DNA of 64,000 nt from Nocardioides astragali (GTDB lineage: Bacteria > Actinomycetota > Actinomycetes > Propionibacteriales > Nocardioidaceae). Positions within the stretch are counted from its first letter, which is position 1; each line of letters starts with the position of its first letter. The position numbers and the translations under genes were made by a program. Under the pieces are notes generated by a model that saw only the letters and a program-made list of their open reading frames with translations, was not told the DNA's origin and did not search any database. This document shows positions 1 through 9,397 of this stretch, piece after piece. The stretch covers positions 372,001 to 436,000 of the forward strand of contig NZ_JAFMZM010000001.1 of the NCBI RefSeq assembly GCF_024436375.1, given 5' to 3'.

Positions 1-288
1 CTCCCGGAGCTGGAGTCGCGACGTCACCAGGATGCCGGCCACGATGCCAGTGAAGCCCAGCAGGACTGGGATGACGATGATGGGACCGTCCGCCAACGGC
101 ATGAACGGGAACATGCCGAAGGTGAAGGCGACGAATCCCCACATGGCCTTCATCGAGCTGAAGACCACAGGCGATGGGGGTTCGGCCGGGACCGACGGGA
201 GCAGCCCCAGTGTCCGTGCGCGCTCGTAGCCGGCCACCTCGGTGGGGTGTGGACCCCGACCGGGACCGTCAGTCAGTCGGAACGCCAC
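1..288 (-). CDS. Membrane protein, 3' part missing (cut by window edge)
   Basis: Only the N-terminal part, about 96 residues, is in the window; the gene runs off the left edge. The visible protein has a short polar N-terminus, a segment beginning EVAGYERARTLGLLPSVPA, then two hydrophobic stretches (about residues 45-62 around MWGFVAFTFGMFPFMPL, and 67-87 around PIIVIPVLLGFTGIVAGIL), so it is an integral membrane protein. I do not recognise the family. The GTG start is chosen because a TAGGCT -10-like box lies exactly six bases upstream of it (295-300), an arrangement repeated at many genes here that suggests leaderless translation. It starts 10 bases downstream of the stop of the YwaF-like gene on the same strand. 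Confidence 0.6.
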   Translation of the reverse strand, partial: MAFRLTDGPGRGPHPTEVAGYERARTLGLLPSVPAEPPSPVVFSSMKAMWGFVAFTFGMFPFMPLADGPIIVIPVLLGFTGIVAGILVTSRLQLRE

Positions 289-294
289 GAGCGG

Positions 295-300
295 AGCCTA
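295..300 (-). promoter_or_regulatory. -10 box placed 6 bases before GTG start (leaderless type)
   Basis: TAGGCT read on the minus strand, six bases before the GTG at 288. It overlaps the stop of the upstream YwaF-like gene (298). One of about fifteen such arrangements in the window. Confidence 0.4.
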
Positions 301-1029
301 CGGCGCCAGGCGGGGTCTCGGGGGGTGATCGCGCGAGTCCTGCGGCGCAGGTGCCTCACGCCCTACCCACGGCCACGTCATCAGCGCCCACACCGCCGCA
401 ATGATGGCGACCTCCGCGAGGACGTACCAGGGCCAGGGGCCGAGCAGGTCGAGCGCGGTGGCGGCGCCGGGCTTGGCGTTGAGGTAGCCGTAGTTGGAGC
501 CGATCGCGAGGTTGAGGCAGAAGACCGCCACCGCCCAGACGGCGGTGACGGCGACGGCGACGCCGTAGCGGCGCCAGTCCGGGTGGATCCCGCGCGTCCA
601 GGTGAGGTGGACCGCGGCCCACACCGTGCCGATGTGCATGACCCAGAAGAGCAGGAAGGTCAGGTCGGGGAAGTCGGTGGAGAGGTCCGGCGTGATGACG
701 GCCTGGGTGGTGAGCGTGATCCCCCAGAAGTACGTCAGCGCCACAGCCCACCGGAGGTGGGTCCACAGCGCGACCACGGCGACGACGGCCGCGACGTCGC
801 AGAGCTGGACGGGCAGCGTCCGGACGGGGTTCCAGTAGCCCGGCGTGAAGTAGAGGAGCTGCAACGGCAGGACGGCGAGGGCGAGGAAGACGGCGAGAGT
901 CTTGCCGAGCAGGTCGCCCGGGTCGCGCAGTCGCCTGCCCACGGCGAGGAGGACGACGATGCCCAGGACGAGCACCAGCACGGCGCCGAGGTGGGAGGCG
1001 CCGTACGCCGTGAAGTCGCGGTCGTCCAC
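298..1029 (-). CDS. YwaF / TIGR02206 family integral membrane protein
   Basis: A 243-residue protein with about six hydrophobic segments (for example residues 14-30, 45-60, 75-95, 99-118, 121-140 and 157-178). The pattern LPVQLCD followed by a WG...TQAVITPDL segment and a late SNYGYLN is what I associate with the TIGR02206/YwaF family of bacterial membrane proteins, whose function is not established. The GTG at 1029 is preceded by a GGGAGGTC Shine-Dalgarno-like sequence. It stands head to head with the ABC exporter operon that starts at 1195, sharing a 165-bp divergent intergenic space. Family call is fairly secure, role unknown. Confidence 0.75.
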   Translation of the reverse strand: MDDRDFTAYGASHLGAVLVLVLGIVVLLAVGRRLRDPGDLLGKTLAVFLALAVLPLQLLYFTPGYWNPVRTLPVQLCDVAAVVAVVALWTHLRWAVALTYFWGITLTTQAVITPDLSTDFPDLTFLLFWVMHIGTVWAAVHLTWTRGIHPDWRRYGVAVAVTAVWAVAVFCLNLAIGSNYGYLNAKPGAATALDLLGPWPWYVLAEVAIIAAVWALMTWPWVGREAPAPQDSRDHPPRPRLAP

Positions 1030-1194
1030 GACCTCCCAGTGCCCACGTCAGAGCCGCCGCATCCGCAGCGCCCGCCCGGAAGGCAAGGCCCAAGAAGAGG
1101 AGCGCGGGACGGACGGGTCGGCGCGCTCGTGACGTTTGGCCCTGTCCCGAGATGGTCGCGCTGCCTAGCGTGGGAGCAGGAGGAGGCGGGACGG

Positions 1195-2136
1195 GTGGCG
1201 GAAGACGTACTGGTCGTGGACTCGCTGGTCCGCAGGTTCGGCGACCTGACCGCAGTGGACGGGGTGTCCTTCCGGATCGCGCCGGGGGAGACGTACGGAC
1301 TGCTCGGTCCCAACGGGGCCGGGAAGACGACGACCATCTCGATGATCGCCGGGCTGATCGCGGCCGACGCGGGGTCGGTGACCGTGGCGGGAGAGGCGAT
1401 GACGCCGCGGACCACCGAGCCCAAGAGACACCTCGGCCTGGTGCCGCAAGAGCTGGCGATCTATCCCGACCTCACCGGACGCGAGAACCTCATGCTCTTC
1501 GGCCGGCTCCAGGGACTGACGGGCGCCGGGCTGAAGCAGCGGGTCGGGCACGTGCTCGAGCTGATCGGTCTGGCGGACCGGGCGAAGGACCGCAGCAAGG
1601 AGTACTCCGGCGGCATGAAGCGCCGCCTCAACATCGGCATCGGACTGCTCAACCGCCCCACCCTTCTGATCCTCGACGAGCCGACGGTGGGAGTGGATCC
1701 GCAATCGCGCAACGCGATCCTCGAGTCGGTCGAGGCGCTGTCGGTCGAGGGGATGGCGGTGCTCTACACGACGCACTACATGGAGGAGGCCGAGCGGCTC
1801 TGCGACCGCATCGGCATCATCGACTCCGGCCGGCTGCAGGCCACGGGCACGCGCGACGAGCTGATCCGACTCACCGGCGGCGTCGACACGATCCGTCTCG
1901 GCGGCAGCGGTGACCTCGTCGGCGCCGCCGAGGAGCTGCGCCAGATCCCAGGGGTCGAGCGGGTCGACGCCGAACGCCGCTCGGCGACGCTGACGGTCAA
2001 GGACGCGCCTGCCCTCGTCGCCCAGGTCGTGGGGACGGCGGCGGCGCGCGGCGTCACGCTCTCCGACGTCGAGATCTCACGCCCCGACCTCGAGTCGGTC
2101 TTCCTCCACCTCACCGGCAAGGGCCTGAGGGACTGA
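1195..2136 (+). CDS. ABC-2 type exporter, ATP-binding subunit
   Basis: ATPase of about 313 residues that should energise export through the two ABC-2 permeases encoded directly downstream. Visible motifs: Walker A GPNGAGKTT (residues 38-46), signature YSGGM (137-141), Walker B LLILDEP (157-163), D-loop VGVD, and switch histidine in TTHYMEEAE (H194). The C-terminal ~90 residues after the nucleotide-binding domain resemble the DrrA/NatA-type extension ending ..LESVFLHLTGKGLRD. The reading frame stays open far upstream (to 247), but GTG 1195 has a strong AGGAGGAGG site about 10 bases before it and begins exactly where ABC homology begins, so the extension is rejected. Substrate unknown; drug or lipid exporters of this class are common. 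Confidence 0.9.
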   Translation: MAEDVLVVDSLVRRFGDLTAVDGVSFRIAPGETYGLLGPNGAGKTTTISMIAGLIAADAGSVTVAGEAMTPRTTEPKRHLGLVPQELAIYPDLTGRENLMLFGRLQGLTGAGLKQRVGHVLELIGLADRAKDRSKEYSGGMKRRLNIGIGLLNRPTLLILDEPTVGVDPQSRNAILESVEALSVEGMAVLYTTHYMEEAERLCDRIGIIDSGRLQATGTRDELIRLTGGVDTIRLGGSGDLVGAAEELRQIPGVERVDAERRSATLTVKDAPALVAQVVGTAAARGVTLSDVEISRPDLESVFLHLTGKGLRD

Positions 2137-2148
2137 GGTGGGACTGAC

Positions 2149-3324
2149 ATGCGCCAGCTCCTGGTCCTCACCGCCTCCGACCTCGTGCAGCGGGTCCGCG
2201 ACAAGTCGGTCATCATCTTCGCGCTCGTCGTGCCACTGGCGCTGATGTCGGTCTTCAACCTGGTCTTCGGCGACGCCGACTCCCTCGAGCTCGAGCGGGT
2301 CACCGTGGCGATCAGCGCGCCCCCGAACGACGAGCTCGCTCGGGTCCTGACCGACGTGGTGCGTGACCTCGACGGTGCCGGCGAGCTAGACGTGACGGTC
2401 ACCGAGGTCGACGAGGCCACTGGCCGCCAGCAGGTCGAGGACGGCGATGCCGCGATCGCCCTGCTCGTGCCCGAGGGCTTCGGGGAGGCCGCCCGGACTG
2501 GGCGTGGGGTCACTGTCGAGGCCGTACGCGGTGACGAGGCCGGTGTCGAGGCCGACGTCGTGCTGTCGGTGGTGGACGGCCTCCTGGGTGAGTTCGCCTC
2601 GGGCGCGGTCACAGCTCGAGCGGCGCTGGCCGAGGGCGTGAGCCATCGCGACATCGGCGCGCTCGTCGAGCAGGCGACGCAGGGCGGGCCGGCGTACGAG
2701 CTCGCCCGGGGGGAGGCCTCCGACGAGCAGCTCGACGCGGGTGCCGCGCTGGTCGCCGGGCAGGCTGGCCTGTTCCTGCTCTTCACCGTCAGCTTCGGTG
2801 TCACGGGGCTGCTGCTCGATCGGGAGACCGGGACGCTGGCACGGTTGCGGTCGATGCCGATCCGGGGCGGGCTCATCGTCGCCTCGAAGGCGCTGGTGAG
2901 CTTCATCCTCGGGGTCGTGGCGACCGGGGTGCTGCTCACGGCCGGCTCGCTCCTGTTCGACGCCGACTTCGGGTCCGTGCCCGCAGTTGCCGCCCTGGTG
3001 CTGTGCGTGTCAGCAGCGGGGACGTCGCTGATGTTCCTGGTGGTTCGCATCGCCCGGACCAGCGAGCAGGCCAGCATCATGACCTCGATCTTCGCCCTCG
3101 TGCTCGGCATCGGCGGAGGTGCGTTCTTCCCCGTGAGCGCCGCCGGCCCCTTCGCCGGTCTGCTCGACCTCAACCCAGTGGCGGCGCTGCTCCGCGGCCT
3201 CGGCATCACATCGGGCGGTGGCGGCCTGGCCGACATCGGGGTCCCGTTGGGGATCATGCTCGGCTTCGCAGCGGTCATGCTCGTCGCGTCGCGGCTCGTG
3301 CCCGAGCGGGGGGCCCTGCGATGA
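2149..3324 (+). CDS. ABC-2 type exporter, permease 1
   Basis: 391-residue ABC-2 membrane subunit. It has one N-terminal transmembrane segment (around residues 22-42, following RVRDKSVIIFALVVPL), a large extracytoplasmic domain of about 170 residues rich in acidic and valine residues, and five C-terminal hydrophobic segments from about residue 205 on. This is the YhgE/NatB-like arrangement typical of ABC2_membrane_3 proteins. It starts 12 bases after the ATPase stop, with a GAGGTGGG ribosome-binding site, and its TGA overlaps the ATG of the next permease (ATGA), indicating translational coupling in one operon. Substrate cannot be told from sequence. Confidence 0.85.
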   Translation: MRQLLVLTASDLVQRVRDKSVIIFALVVPLALMSVFNLVFGDADSLELERVTVAISAPPNDELARVLTDVVRDLDGAGELDVTVTEVDEATGRQQVEDGDAAIALLVPEGFGEAARTGRGVTVEAVRGDEAGVEADVVLSVVDGLLGEFASGAVTARAALAEGVSHRDIGALVEQATQGGPAYELARGEASDEQLDAGAALVAGQAGLFLLFTVSFGVTGLLLDRETGTLARLRSMPIRGGLIVASKALVSFILGVVATGVLLTAGSLLFDADFGSVPAVAALVLCVSAAGTSLMFLVVRIARTSEQASIMTSIFALVLGIGGGAFFPVSAAGPFAGLLDLNPVAALLRGLGITSGGGGLADIGVPLGIMLGFAAVMLVASRLVPERGALR

Positions 3325-4496
3325 GAGATGCGATGAGGAACGCGCTCGCTGTCGCCGGGGTGGAGCTACGCCTCTTCCTCCGCGACCGCGCCAACCTCTT
3401 CTTCGTCTTCGTCTTCCCGCTCATGCTGGTGATGATGATCGGCCTCCAGTTCGGTGAGGGGGCCAACGCGGGCCGGGTCGCGGTGAGCGGGACCGACTCC
3501 TCCCTGCAGTCCGCGCTGGTGGAGCAGCTCGAGTCCGACGACGTCGTCGTGAGCGACCCCGCCTGGGACGACGCCCTCGAGCTGGTGGCGCGCGGTCGGC
3601 TCGACGTCGCCATCCGTCTCGACGCAGCCTCAGCGACGGCGTACGACGCGGGCCGGGGCGTGACGCTGGAGGTGGTCAGCGGCACCTCGGGCAACTCGAG
3701 GGTCGTCGAGCAGCAGGTCCGCACCGCCGTCGACGCACTGCGTGCCGGAAGCGCCCGGCTCGCCGCCCTCGAGGCGCAAGGAGTGCCGGCCGACCGGGTG
3801 GTGGCCGCCTTGGTGACGGCCGAGCAGGACGCCAGCGCGCCGGTGCTCGAGGTGACGAGCGTCGACAGGCTGAGCCAGGAGTTCGCCGGACTCGGCCAGT
3901 TCGACCTCGGCGCGTCAGGGCAGCTGCTGCTCTTCGTCTTCCTGAGCTGCCTTGCCGGGGCCGCCACCCTCATCCAGGCTCGCCGACTCGGCGTCGTCGC
4001 CCGGATGCTCGCCGGGCCGATGACGGCCGGCGAGCTCGTCGCCGGCCAGATCATCGGACGGTGGGCGATCGGGCTCTTCCAGGGCGGCTACATCATGCTC
4101 GCGTCCAGCCTGCTCTTCGGTGTTGGTTGGGGAAGCCTTCCGCTCGCGCTCCTGGTCCTGGTGATCTTCAGCCTCGTCGCGGCCGGCGCCGCGATCCTGC
4201 TCGGCACGATGCTCGAGAACGAGGGAGCGGCGAACGGGGCGGGCGTGGGTCTCGGCCTGGTGCTTGCCGCGCTCGGCGGTTCGATGCTGCCGCTCGAGCT
4301 GTTCCCCGGCCCCATCCGGGCGGTCGCCAACCTGACGCCGCACGCGTGGGCGTACGAAGCCTTCGCCGAGATCCAGCGACGCGGCGGCACGCTCGTCGAC
4401 GTGCTGCCGCAGCTCGGCGTGCTCGCCGCGATGGCCCTCCTCCTGGCCTCGCTCGGCGCCTGGTCGTTGCGGCGGAGCCTGGCGCGCGCGGTGTGA
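3321..4496 (+). CDS. ABC-2 type exporter, permease 2
   Basis: Second ABC-2 permease, also 391 residues and with the same topology as its neighbour: one N-terminal membrane segment (LFFVFVFPLMLVMMIGL, about residues 24-40), a roughly 160-residue extracytoplasmic domain, then five C-terminal segments. The family's conserved late Pro-rich loop is visible as MLPLELFPGPIRAVANLTP. The start is the ATG overlapping the preceding stop; the longer open frame back to 3003 is read-through in a shadow frame. Two half-size permeases plus one ATPase form a complete heterodimeric exporter. The gene ends 4 bp from the convergent PhoX-like gene, with no visible terminator between them. Confidence 0.85.
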   Translation: MRDAMRNALAVAGVELRLFLRDRANLFFVFVFPLMLVMMIGLQFGEGANAGRVAVSGTDSSLQSALVEQLESDDVVVSDPAWDDALELVARGRLDVAIRLDAASATAYDAGRGVTLEVVSGTSGNSRVVEQQVRTAVDALRAGSARLAALEAQGVPADRVVAALVTAEQDASAPVLEVTSVDRLSQEFAGLGQFDLGASGQLLLFVFLSCLAGAATLIQARRLGVVARMLAGPMTAGELVAGQIIGRWAIGLFQGGYIMLASSLLFGVGWGSLPLALLVLVIFSLVAAGAAILLGTMLENEGAANGAGVGLGLVLAALGGSMLPLELFPGPIRAVANLTPHAWAYEAFAEIQRRGGTLVDVLPQLGVLAAMALLLASLGAWSLRRSLARAV

Positions 4497-4500
4497 GGGA

Positions 4501-5952
4501 TCAGACCCCGATCTTGTGCCACGGCCCCCAGATCGCGAAGGTGCGGCCGGCAGAGGCCTGGATGTTGACGAACAGCGTCTTCCCGTCCGGGCTGAAGGTC
4601 GACCCGGCGAACTCGTCATTCGTCGGGTTGAGGGCGATGTCCCACAGCTTGCCGTTCTTGGACAGGCCCCGGACGTAGTTGTTGTCGCTGTTGTCCTCGC
4701 AGACGACGAGCGTGCCGCGGGGGGACGTCGTGATGTTGTCCGGCAGGTCCAGCTGCATCCGCCCCTGGGACTGGAAGACGCAGCGCAGCTTGCCGGAGGC
4801 CGCGTGGTAGGCCCACACCTGTCCGAAGCCGCGCCCGTAGCCGGCGGGGTTCTCGTTGCCTGCCTCGGGCGGGCCACCGCCCTGCGTGGAGGTGAAGTAG
4901 ACGACTCCGGAGCGGGCCACCTGCCCCTCGAGCCGGGAGAAGTAGGCCGCACCCTGCGCCCACCCCTGGCGCGCGACGTAGGTGAGCGCCGTGTTGTTGG
5001 AGGTCGGGGCGGTCACGCCGGTCGTGTAGGGGAAGCTCGGGGCCGGGTCCGCGATCGGGACCCACTCGGTGCGGTACGTCGCGTTCCGCGCCTGCGCGCC
5101 CTCGAGGTGGGCGTTCCACGCGCCGACGACCTTGAGCATCTCGAGCGTCCCGCCGTCCTCGAGCCGGCCGACGACCATCGGGTCGCTCGGTGGCTTGTAG
5201 CGGTAGAACCCCGAGGCGAAGCCGAAGTCGTCCTCGGTGAGGTAGAGGTAGCCGCTGTGCGGGTCGTAGGAGACCGCCTCGTGGGCGAAGCGTCCCGCCG
5301 AGCGGATCGGCGTCCTCGACGACTGACCGGTGCCCTGGAACGCGCTCGCCGGCACCTCGAAGATGAAGCCGTGCGGCTTGGTGAGCGGGATGTTCGACGT
5401 GTTGGTGAAGTCGGGGCCGACGTCCGGGCCGTTGATCGTCTCCTCGCACGTGATCCACGAGCCCCAGGGCATCTCGCCGCCCGAGCAGTTCATCATCGTG
5501 CCGTTGAGGCTGGTGAACGACCGGACCACCTCGCCCCTGGTCGTGACCTGGATGGTCGTCGTGCCGCCTCCGGCGCGCGAGTCGTACGGCGTCCCGGTGC
5601 CGAAGGCGGCGGCTACGGGGTTGTTGATCTCGTGGTTGCGCACCAGGACCACCGTGCCGTCAGGCCCCGGGAAGGACCCCATCCCGTCGTGGCGGCCGGG
5701 CAGGGCCGTGCCGTCGGTGAGGAAGACGGGACTCGTGGTGTCGTGGAAGGAGCGGTAGCGGAAGCCCTCGGGCACGTGGAGGCGTACGACTCCGTCGCGC
5801 GCGTCGGCGACGGGACTGAGCGGGACGGTCCGGGGGTTGGTGGCGGCCGACGCCTCTGGGGCGGCCACCAGGCCGGCGAAGGGGCCGGCCATGGACGCGG
5901 CGGCGACGGTCTTGAGGATCGTGCGCCGCTCGACGGGCTGATCTGTGGTCAT
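4501..5952 (-). CDS. PhoX-like (DUF839) alkaline phosphatase, Tat-exported
   Basis: 483-residue secreted protein of the PhoX/DUF839 beta-propeller family, members of which are calcium- and iron-dependent phosphatases. A twin-arginine signal is visible at residues 8-14 (ERRTILK) followed by a hydrophobic region and an ASA-type cleavage site near residue 36, so it should be exported folded and released outside the cell. Family features seen include the early GFRY segment, VLVRNHE, WGSWITCEE, PHGFIFEV and HEAVSYDPHSGYLYLTED. The ATG at 5952 is preceded by AAGGAGAA; the frame remains open to 6135 but that part is overlapped by the next gene. It lies 46 bp after the stop of the secreted carboxypeptidase and may be cotranscribed with it. 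Confidence 0.85.
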   Translation of the reverse strand: MTTDQPVERRTILKTVAAASMAGPFAGLVAAPEASAATNPRTVPLSPVADARDGVVRLHVPEGFRYRSFHDTTSPVFLTDGTALPGRHDGMGSFPGPDGTVVLVRNHEINNPVAAAFGTGTPYDSRAGGGTTTIQVTTRGEVVRSFTSLNGTMMNCSGGEMPWGSWITCEETINGPDVGPDFTNTSNIPLTKPHGFIFEVPASAFQGTGQSSRTPIRSAGRFAHEAVSYDPHSGYLYLTEDDFGFASGFYRYKPPSDPMVVGRLEDGGTLEMLKVVGAWNAHLEGAQARNATYRTEWVPIADPAPSFPYTTGVTAPTSNNTALTYVARQGWAQGAAYFSRLEGQVARSGVVYFTSTQGGGPPEAGNENPAGYGRGFGQVWAYHAASGKLRCVFQSQGRMQLDLPDNITTSPRGTLVVCEDNSDNNYVRGLSKNGKLWDIALNPTNDEFAGSTFSPDGKTLFVNIQASAGRTFAIWGPWHKIGV

Positions 5953-5998
5953 GACGAAGGTTCTCCTTGGTGCTGATCTCGAGATGTGTCGTGTTCGG

Positions 5999-8900
5999 TC
6001 ACTCCAGCAGGTGCTGCAGGGCCCTCCCCATGACCTCGTTGCGCTCGGCAGGCGTCGCGATCCCCTCGAACCCGAAGCCGAGGAGCAGCGAGCGCGGGGT
6101 GGAGATCGCCGCACCGACCGGGAAGCCGGCGGCATCGGTGACGATCCAGTCGTTGCCGTTGTCGGCGCTTCCTGGCGGGGCGCCCGAGACCGTCCAGCCC
6201 TCGAGTCCCGTCTCGAACGACTGGCTCGTGCCGTCGGGCAGGGTCACGTCGTCGACGAAGGTGCCGAGGTTCTGGGTGCCCCAGTCGCTGGCGTAGGTGA
6301 TGGAGACCTCGACCTGGCCGTTGGCCCACTTGCCGAGGTCGACGCTCCACTCCTGCCAGCCGGCAGAGCTGCCGGAGGCCGCGTTCCAGGTGCCCGTCGT
6401 GCCGGTGGGCGTACAGGTGGCGGGGTCCGTCGCGTTGACGGTCTGGTAGTGGTCGAGGTGCGGGTGCAGCTCGCGCCAGCCCTCGTGGCAGCTCTCGCCG
6501 GTCGACTGCGAGGTGTGGCCGTTGATGTCGGGCAGCGTCGTCCAGTCGTCGCCGTTCGCCGTACGGGCCTCGACGAAGACGTAGTCCCAGTCGATCTCGG
6601 TGTCGAAGGACGTCCAGAAGTCCAGCGTGCCGCCGCCGGCCGGTACGTCGACCGTCCGGGTCAGCCGCTTGTAGGACACGTCGGCGATCTGGCTGTAGAC
6701 GTACTGCTCGCCGCTGTGCGGGTCGAACGGGCCTCCGGGCTTGTCCCACCGCGCCGACGGCCAGCTCTCGAACTGCGGGAACTCGACCACCGGCAGGATG
6801 CCGCTTGTCGAGATGAAGGACGACGTGGTGGTCTGGTTGTCGGCCGAGTCGGGGCCGTTCATCGCCCAGTCGATCCCAGCGAACGGGTCGTCGATGCCGG
6901 CGACGTCGTAGACGATGCCGTCCTCGTCGTGTCCGTCGCCCGGGACGGCGAGGTAGCCGCCGAACCAGTACTGCAGGACGTCGTTGGTGCCGTCGCCGGA
7001 GCCACGAAGCAGCAGGCAGCGCCGATCGTCGATCCCGGCGGGCAGGGGATTGCAGGCGATCTTGCCCTTCGGGTCGTACAGCTGGTTGCCGACCGCGGCG
7101 GTGTACTGCTGGCCGGCCCAGTCGCCGGTGTACATCACCTTGCCGCCCTCGTTCATGTAGGCGCGGAACTCGAGCATCTCGTCGAGCGCCAGTCGGTCCG
7201 CGTTGCCGCCGATCCGGCCGGCCGTGCGGGTCACGATGTCGTCACCGGTGTACCAGATGGCCGCGTCGTAGTGGCTGAGCACGCCGAGGGCGTCGGGAGC
7301 CGTTCGGGCCTTGGCGTCCACGTCGTAGACATCGGCGTCCACGCCGTTGGCGGCGAGCGCGTCGAGGTAGTAGTTCAGGTAGTGGGGCCCGTCGGGGGAC
7401 TGCACCGGTGAGGCACCGGTGTAGTCCTCGGCAGCGACGACCAGCACGCGGCCGCTCGGCTCGGAGACGGCGGTGTAGGTGAACGACTCACTCTGCTCGC
7501 CCCCGCCGGTGAACCACACCTCGACCGAGTCACCCGGCGTCGTGCCGGTCACCATGCCGCGCATCTGGTGGTAGTGCGTGGAGGTCATCCCGAACTTCTG
7601 ACCCTTGGTCCACTGCGTCGTGGGCGCGGACTGCACGGGGCCACCGTTGATCCGCCACCGGGCGGTCACGGCGCCCAGGCTTCGCTTGGCGAGCACCGCT
7701 ACCGGTTGCGGGTCGCCGTAGGACTCCTTGAAGGTCAGGTGCACCGACGGGATGCCTTCCTTGTAGGCATCCTCGCTCTCGAGGTAGAAGGGCTTGGTCT
7801 TGATGCCCAGGTTGGACTTCGGGTCGTCGGGGTCGGCAGCGGACTCGGCCACCGACTCCGCGAAGGGCAGGTTGCGCAGGAACTCCTTCTGCACCAGCTC
7901 CTCATCGTCGGGGAAGACGAAGCCGCAGCCCTCGCAACCGGGCGAGAGCTCGGGGGTCCACGCCAGGGTGCCCGTGGCCTCCTGGGCGTAGCCGTCGATC
8001 TCGCCGTTGGTGATGTAGAGGACGTCCGACGACAGGCCCGGGTGGTAGCCCTCGATCGCCGGCTCGTCGAGGTTGCCGGAGAGCGCGTAGTAGATCGGGT
8101 CGTCGGCGGTCGGCGTGCCGATCTGCCAGCCGTCGTTGTAGAGCAGCCACTCGCCGTTGGAGTGGTAGTTGATCATGAACTCGGCCTTGGCCGTGTTGAA
8201 GAGCTTGATCGCCGCCTGCGTCTCCGGCTCCGACCCCTTGGACGGGCCGCGGTAGGTGTCGCTCGACGGGATGGGCGAGGAGCCCTCGTTGTCGTAGCCC
8301 CAGTGGGACGGGAAGTTGCGGTTGGGGTCGACGCCGTCGCCGACCTCGGTGGTGCCGTTGTCGTTGTTGTCCCGCAGGTTCTTCCGCCACAGCCGCTCGT
8401 CGGTGAACGTGTACTCGTAGCCGTCGGGGTTCATCACCGGCACGAACCAGAGCTCGGTGGTCTGGAGGAGCTTCTTCGTGGGCTCGTGGTCGGCGGCCCA
8501 CCGCTGGAGGTAGGTGTTCATGATGCGGCGGGTCATCTCCGGCGCGATCCACTCCCGGGCGTGCTGGGCGGAGCTGTAGATGACGGCCGGTCGGGAGCCG
8601 TCCTTGATGCCGCGGGCACCCTGGGTCACCTTGAGCGCGAGGATGTCGCGACCCTGGTGGGTCGTGCCGAGATTGACGAGCTTCGTGACGCCGGGGTACG
8701 CCCGGGCAGCCGCGACGAGCTGGTCGCGGTGGCCGCCGGGCTCGTCGTACGAGCGCCACACGTTGTAGCCGTGTGCCGCCTGCGCGGCGGCGAACTGCCG
8801 GACGGTCTTGCCGCCCTTCACCCGCGCCAGGCGTACGTCGATGCCTTGGGCGCGCAGCTTCTTCGCCTCGTCCGCGGTCATCACCAGGGACACCTCGCTG

Positions 8901-9121
8901 GTGTCGCCGGTCGGGTGGGACTCGTGCAGGTCGAAGCCCTGTCGCGCCAGCAGCGCGAGCTGCTCCCCGGTCACGCCCGTGGCCGTCCAGGCGTCGAGCG
9001 GCGGGCCGCCGCGCGGCGCGGCAGGGCCCGGAGGTGCGTTCGTGGACGACGGAGGGGCGAGGCCGACCGCGAGGGCGGCTACCGCGACGGCGACGATGGA
9101 CCCGGACAGAAGTCGGCGCAT
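5999..9121 (-). CDS. Secreted M14 zinc carboxypeptidase with immune-inhibitor-A-like C-terminal region
   Basis: 1040-residue secreted metallocarboxypeptidase. An N-terminal signal peptide (RRLLSGSIVAVAVAALAVGLA) is followed by a propeptide with an NxE..VSLVMT-type segment, then the catalytic M14 domain at roughly residues 120-430: the first zinc ligands in HAREWIAPE, the substrate-binding GVDPNRNF motif and a late CEGCGFVF/ TPELSPG region are visible. The last 450 residues look like the jelly-roll and 'DAAIWYTGDD' Rossmann-like part found in actinobacterial M14 proteins and immune-inhibitor A peptidases, including LEGWTVSG. ATG 9121 has a GGAGG site. It probably degrades extracellular peptides; the adjacent PhoX-like phosphatase also acts outside the cell. 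Confidence 0.85.
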   Translation of the reverse strand: MRRLLSGSIVAVAVAALAVGLAPPSSTNAPPGPAAPRGGPPLDAWTATGVTGEQLALLARQGFDLHESHPTGDTSEVSLVMTADEAKKLRAQGIDVRLARVKGGKTVRQFAAAQAAHGYNVWRSYDEPGGHRDQLVAAARAYPGVTKLVNLGTTHQGRDILALKVTQGARGIKDGSRPAVIYSSAQHAREWIAPEMTRRIMNTYLQRWAADHEPTKKLLQTTELWFVPVMNPDGYEYTFTDERLWRKNLRDNNDNGTTEVGDGVDPNRNFPSHWGYDNEGSSPIPSSDTYRGPSKGSEPETQAAIKLFNTAKAEFMINYHSNGEWLLYNDGWQIGTPTADDPIYYALSGNLDEPAIEGYHPGLSSDVLYITNGEIDGYAQEATGTLAWTPELSPGCEGCGFVFPDDEELVQKEFLRNLPFAESVAESAADPDDPKSNLGIKTKPFYLESEDAYKEGIPSVHLTFKESYGDPQPVAVLAKRSLGAVTARWRINGGPVQSAPTTQWTKGQKFGMTSTHYHQMRGMVTGTTPGDSVEVWFTGGGEQSESFTYTAVSEPSGRVLVVAAEDYTGASPVQSPDGPHYLNYYLDALAANGVDADVYDVDAKARTAPDALGVLSHYDAAIWYTGDDIVTRTAGRIGGNADRLALDEMLEFRAYMNEGGKVMYTGDWAGQQYTAAVGNQLYDPKGKIACNPLPAGIDDRRCLLLRGSGDGTNDVLQYWFGGYLAVPGDGHDEDGIVYDVAGIDDPFAGIDWAMNGPDSADNQTTTSSFISTSGILPVVEFPQFESWPSARWDKPGGPFDPHSGEQYVYSQIADVSYKRLTRTVDVPAGGGTLDFWTSFDTEIDWDYVFVEARTANGDDWTTLPDINGHTSQSTGESCHEGWRELHPHLDHYQTVNATDPATCTPTGTTGTWNAASGSSAGWQEWSVDLGKWANGQVEVSITYASDWGTQNLGTFVDDVTLPDGTSQSFETGLEGWTVSGAPPGSADNGNDWIVTDAAGFPVGAAISTPRSLLLGFGFEGIATPAERNEVMGRALQHLLE

Positions 9122-9365
9122 GACGATCCTCCACGCAGAGAGTGATCCAAGTCACATTGCCATCGTCAAGCGCTCGCTGAAAGAGGCAAATTGTCGTGAA
9201 ATGACCACGACGCCGAACGACGCCGAGACAGTCCGCCGCCGCCTCGCACCGAGCTCCCGCCTGACGGGACGACCGAGCAACGGAGGAACGTCGCACGTCT
9301 CGATCAGGTCTCGTCAAGAGCCGTGACCGTCATCCCCGCAGGTCAGGCACCGATTTCGGGCATGG

Positions 9366-9397
9366 ATGGGTTCATCTCACCCATTTGGGCGCATACT
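9366..9397 (+). promoter_or_regulatory. Inverted repeat and -10 box upstream of the 73-residue protein gene
   Basis: ATGGGT (9366-9371) and ACCCAT (9379-9384) form a perfect 6-bp inverted repeat with a 7-base spacer, immediately before a CATACT -10-like box (9392-9397) that lies seven bases from the ATG at 9405. The 282-bp gap 9122-9404 is otherwise a divergent promoter region of lower GC content. Confidence 0.35.

Noticed and set aside
247..1194. N-terminal extension of the ABC ATPase
   Set aside because: It overlaps the YwaF-like gene on the opposite strand, has no ABC features, and a strong Shine-Dalgarno lies before GTG 1195.
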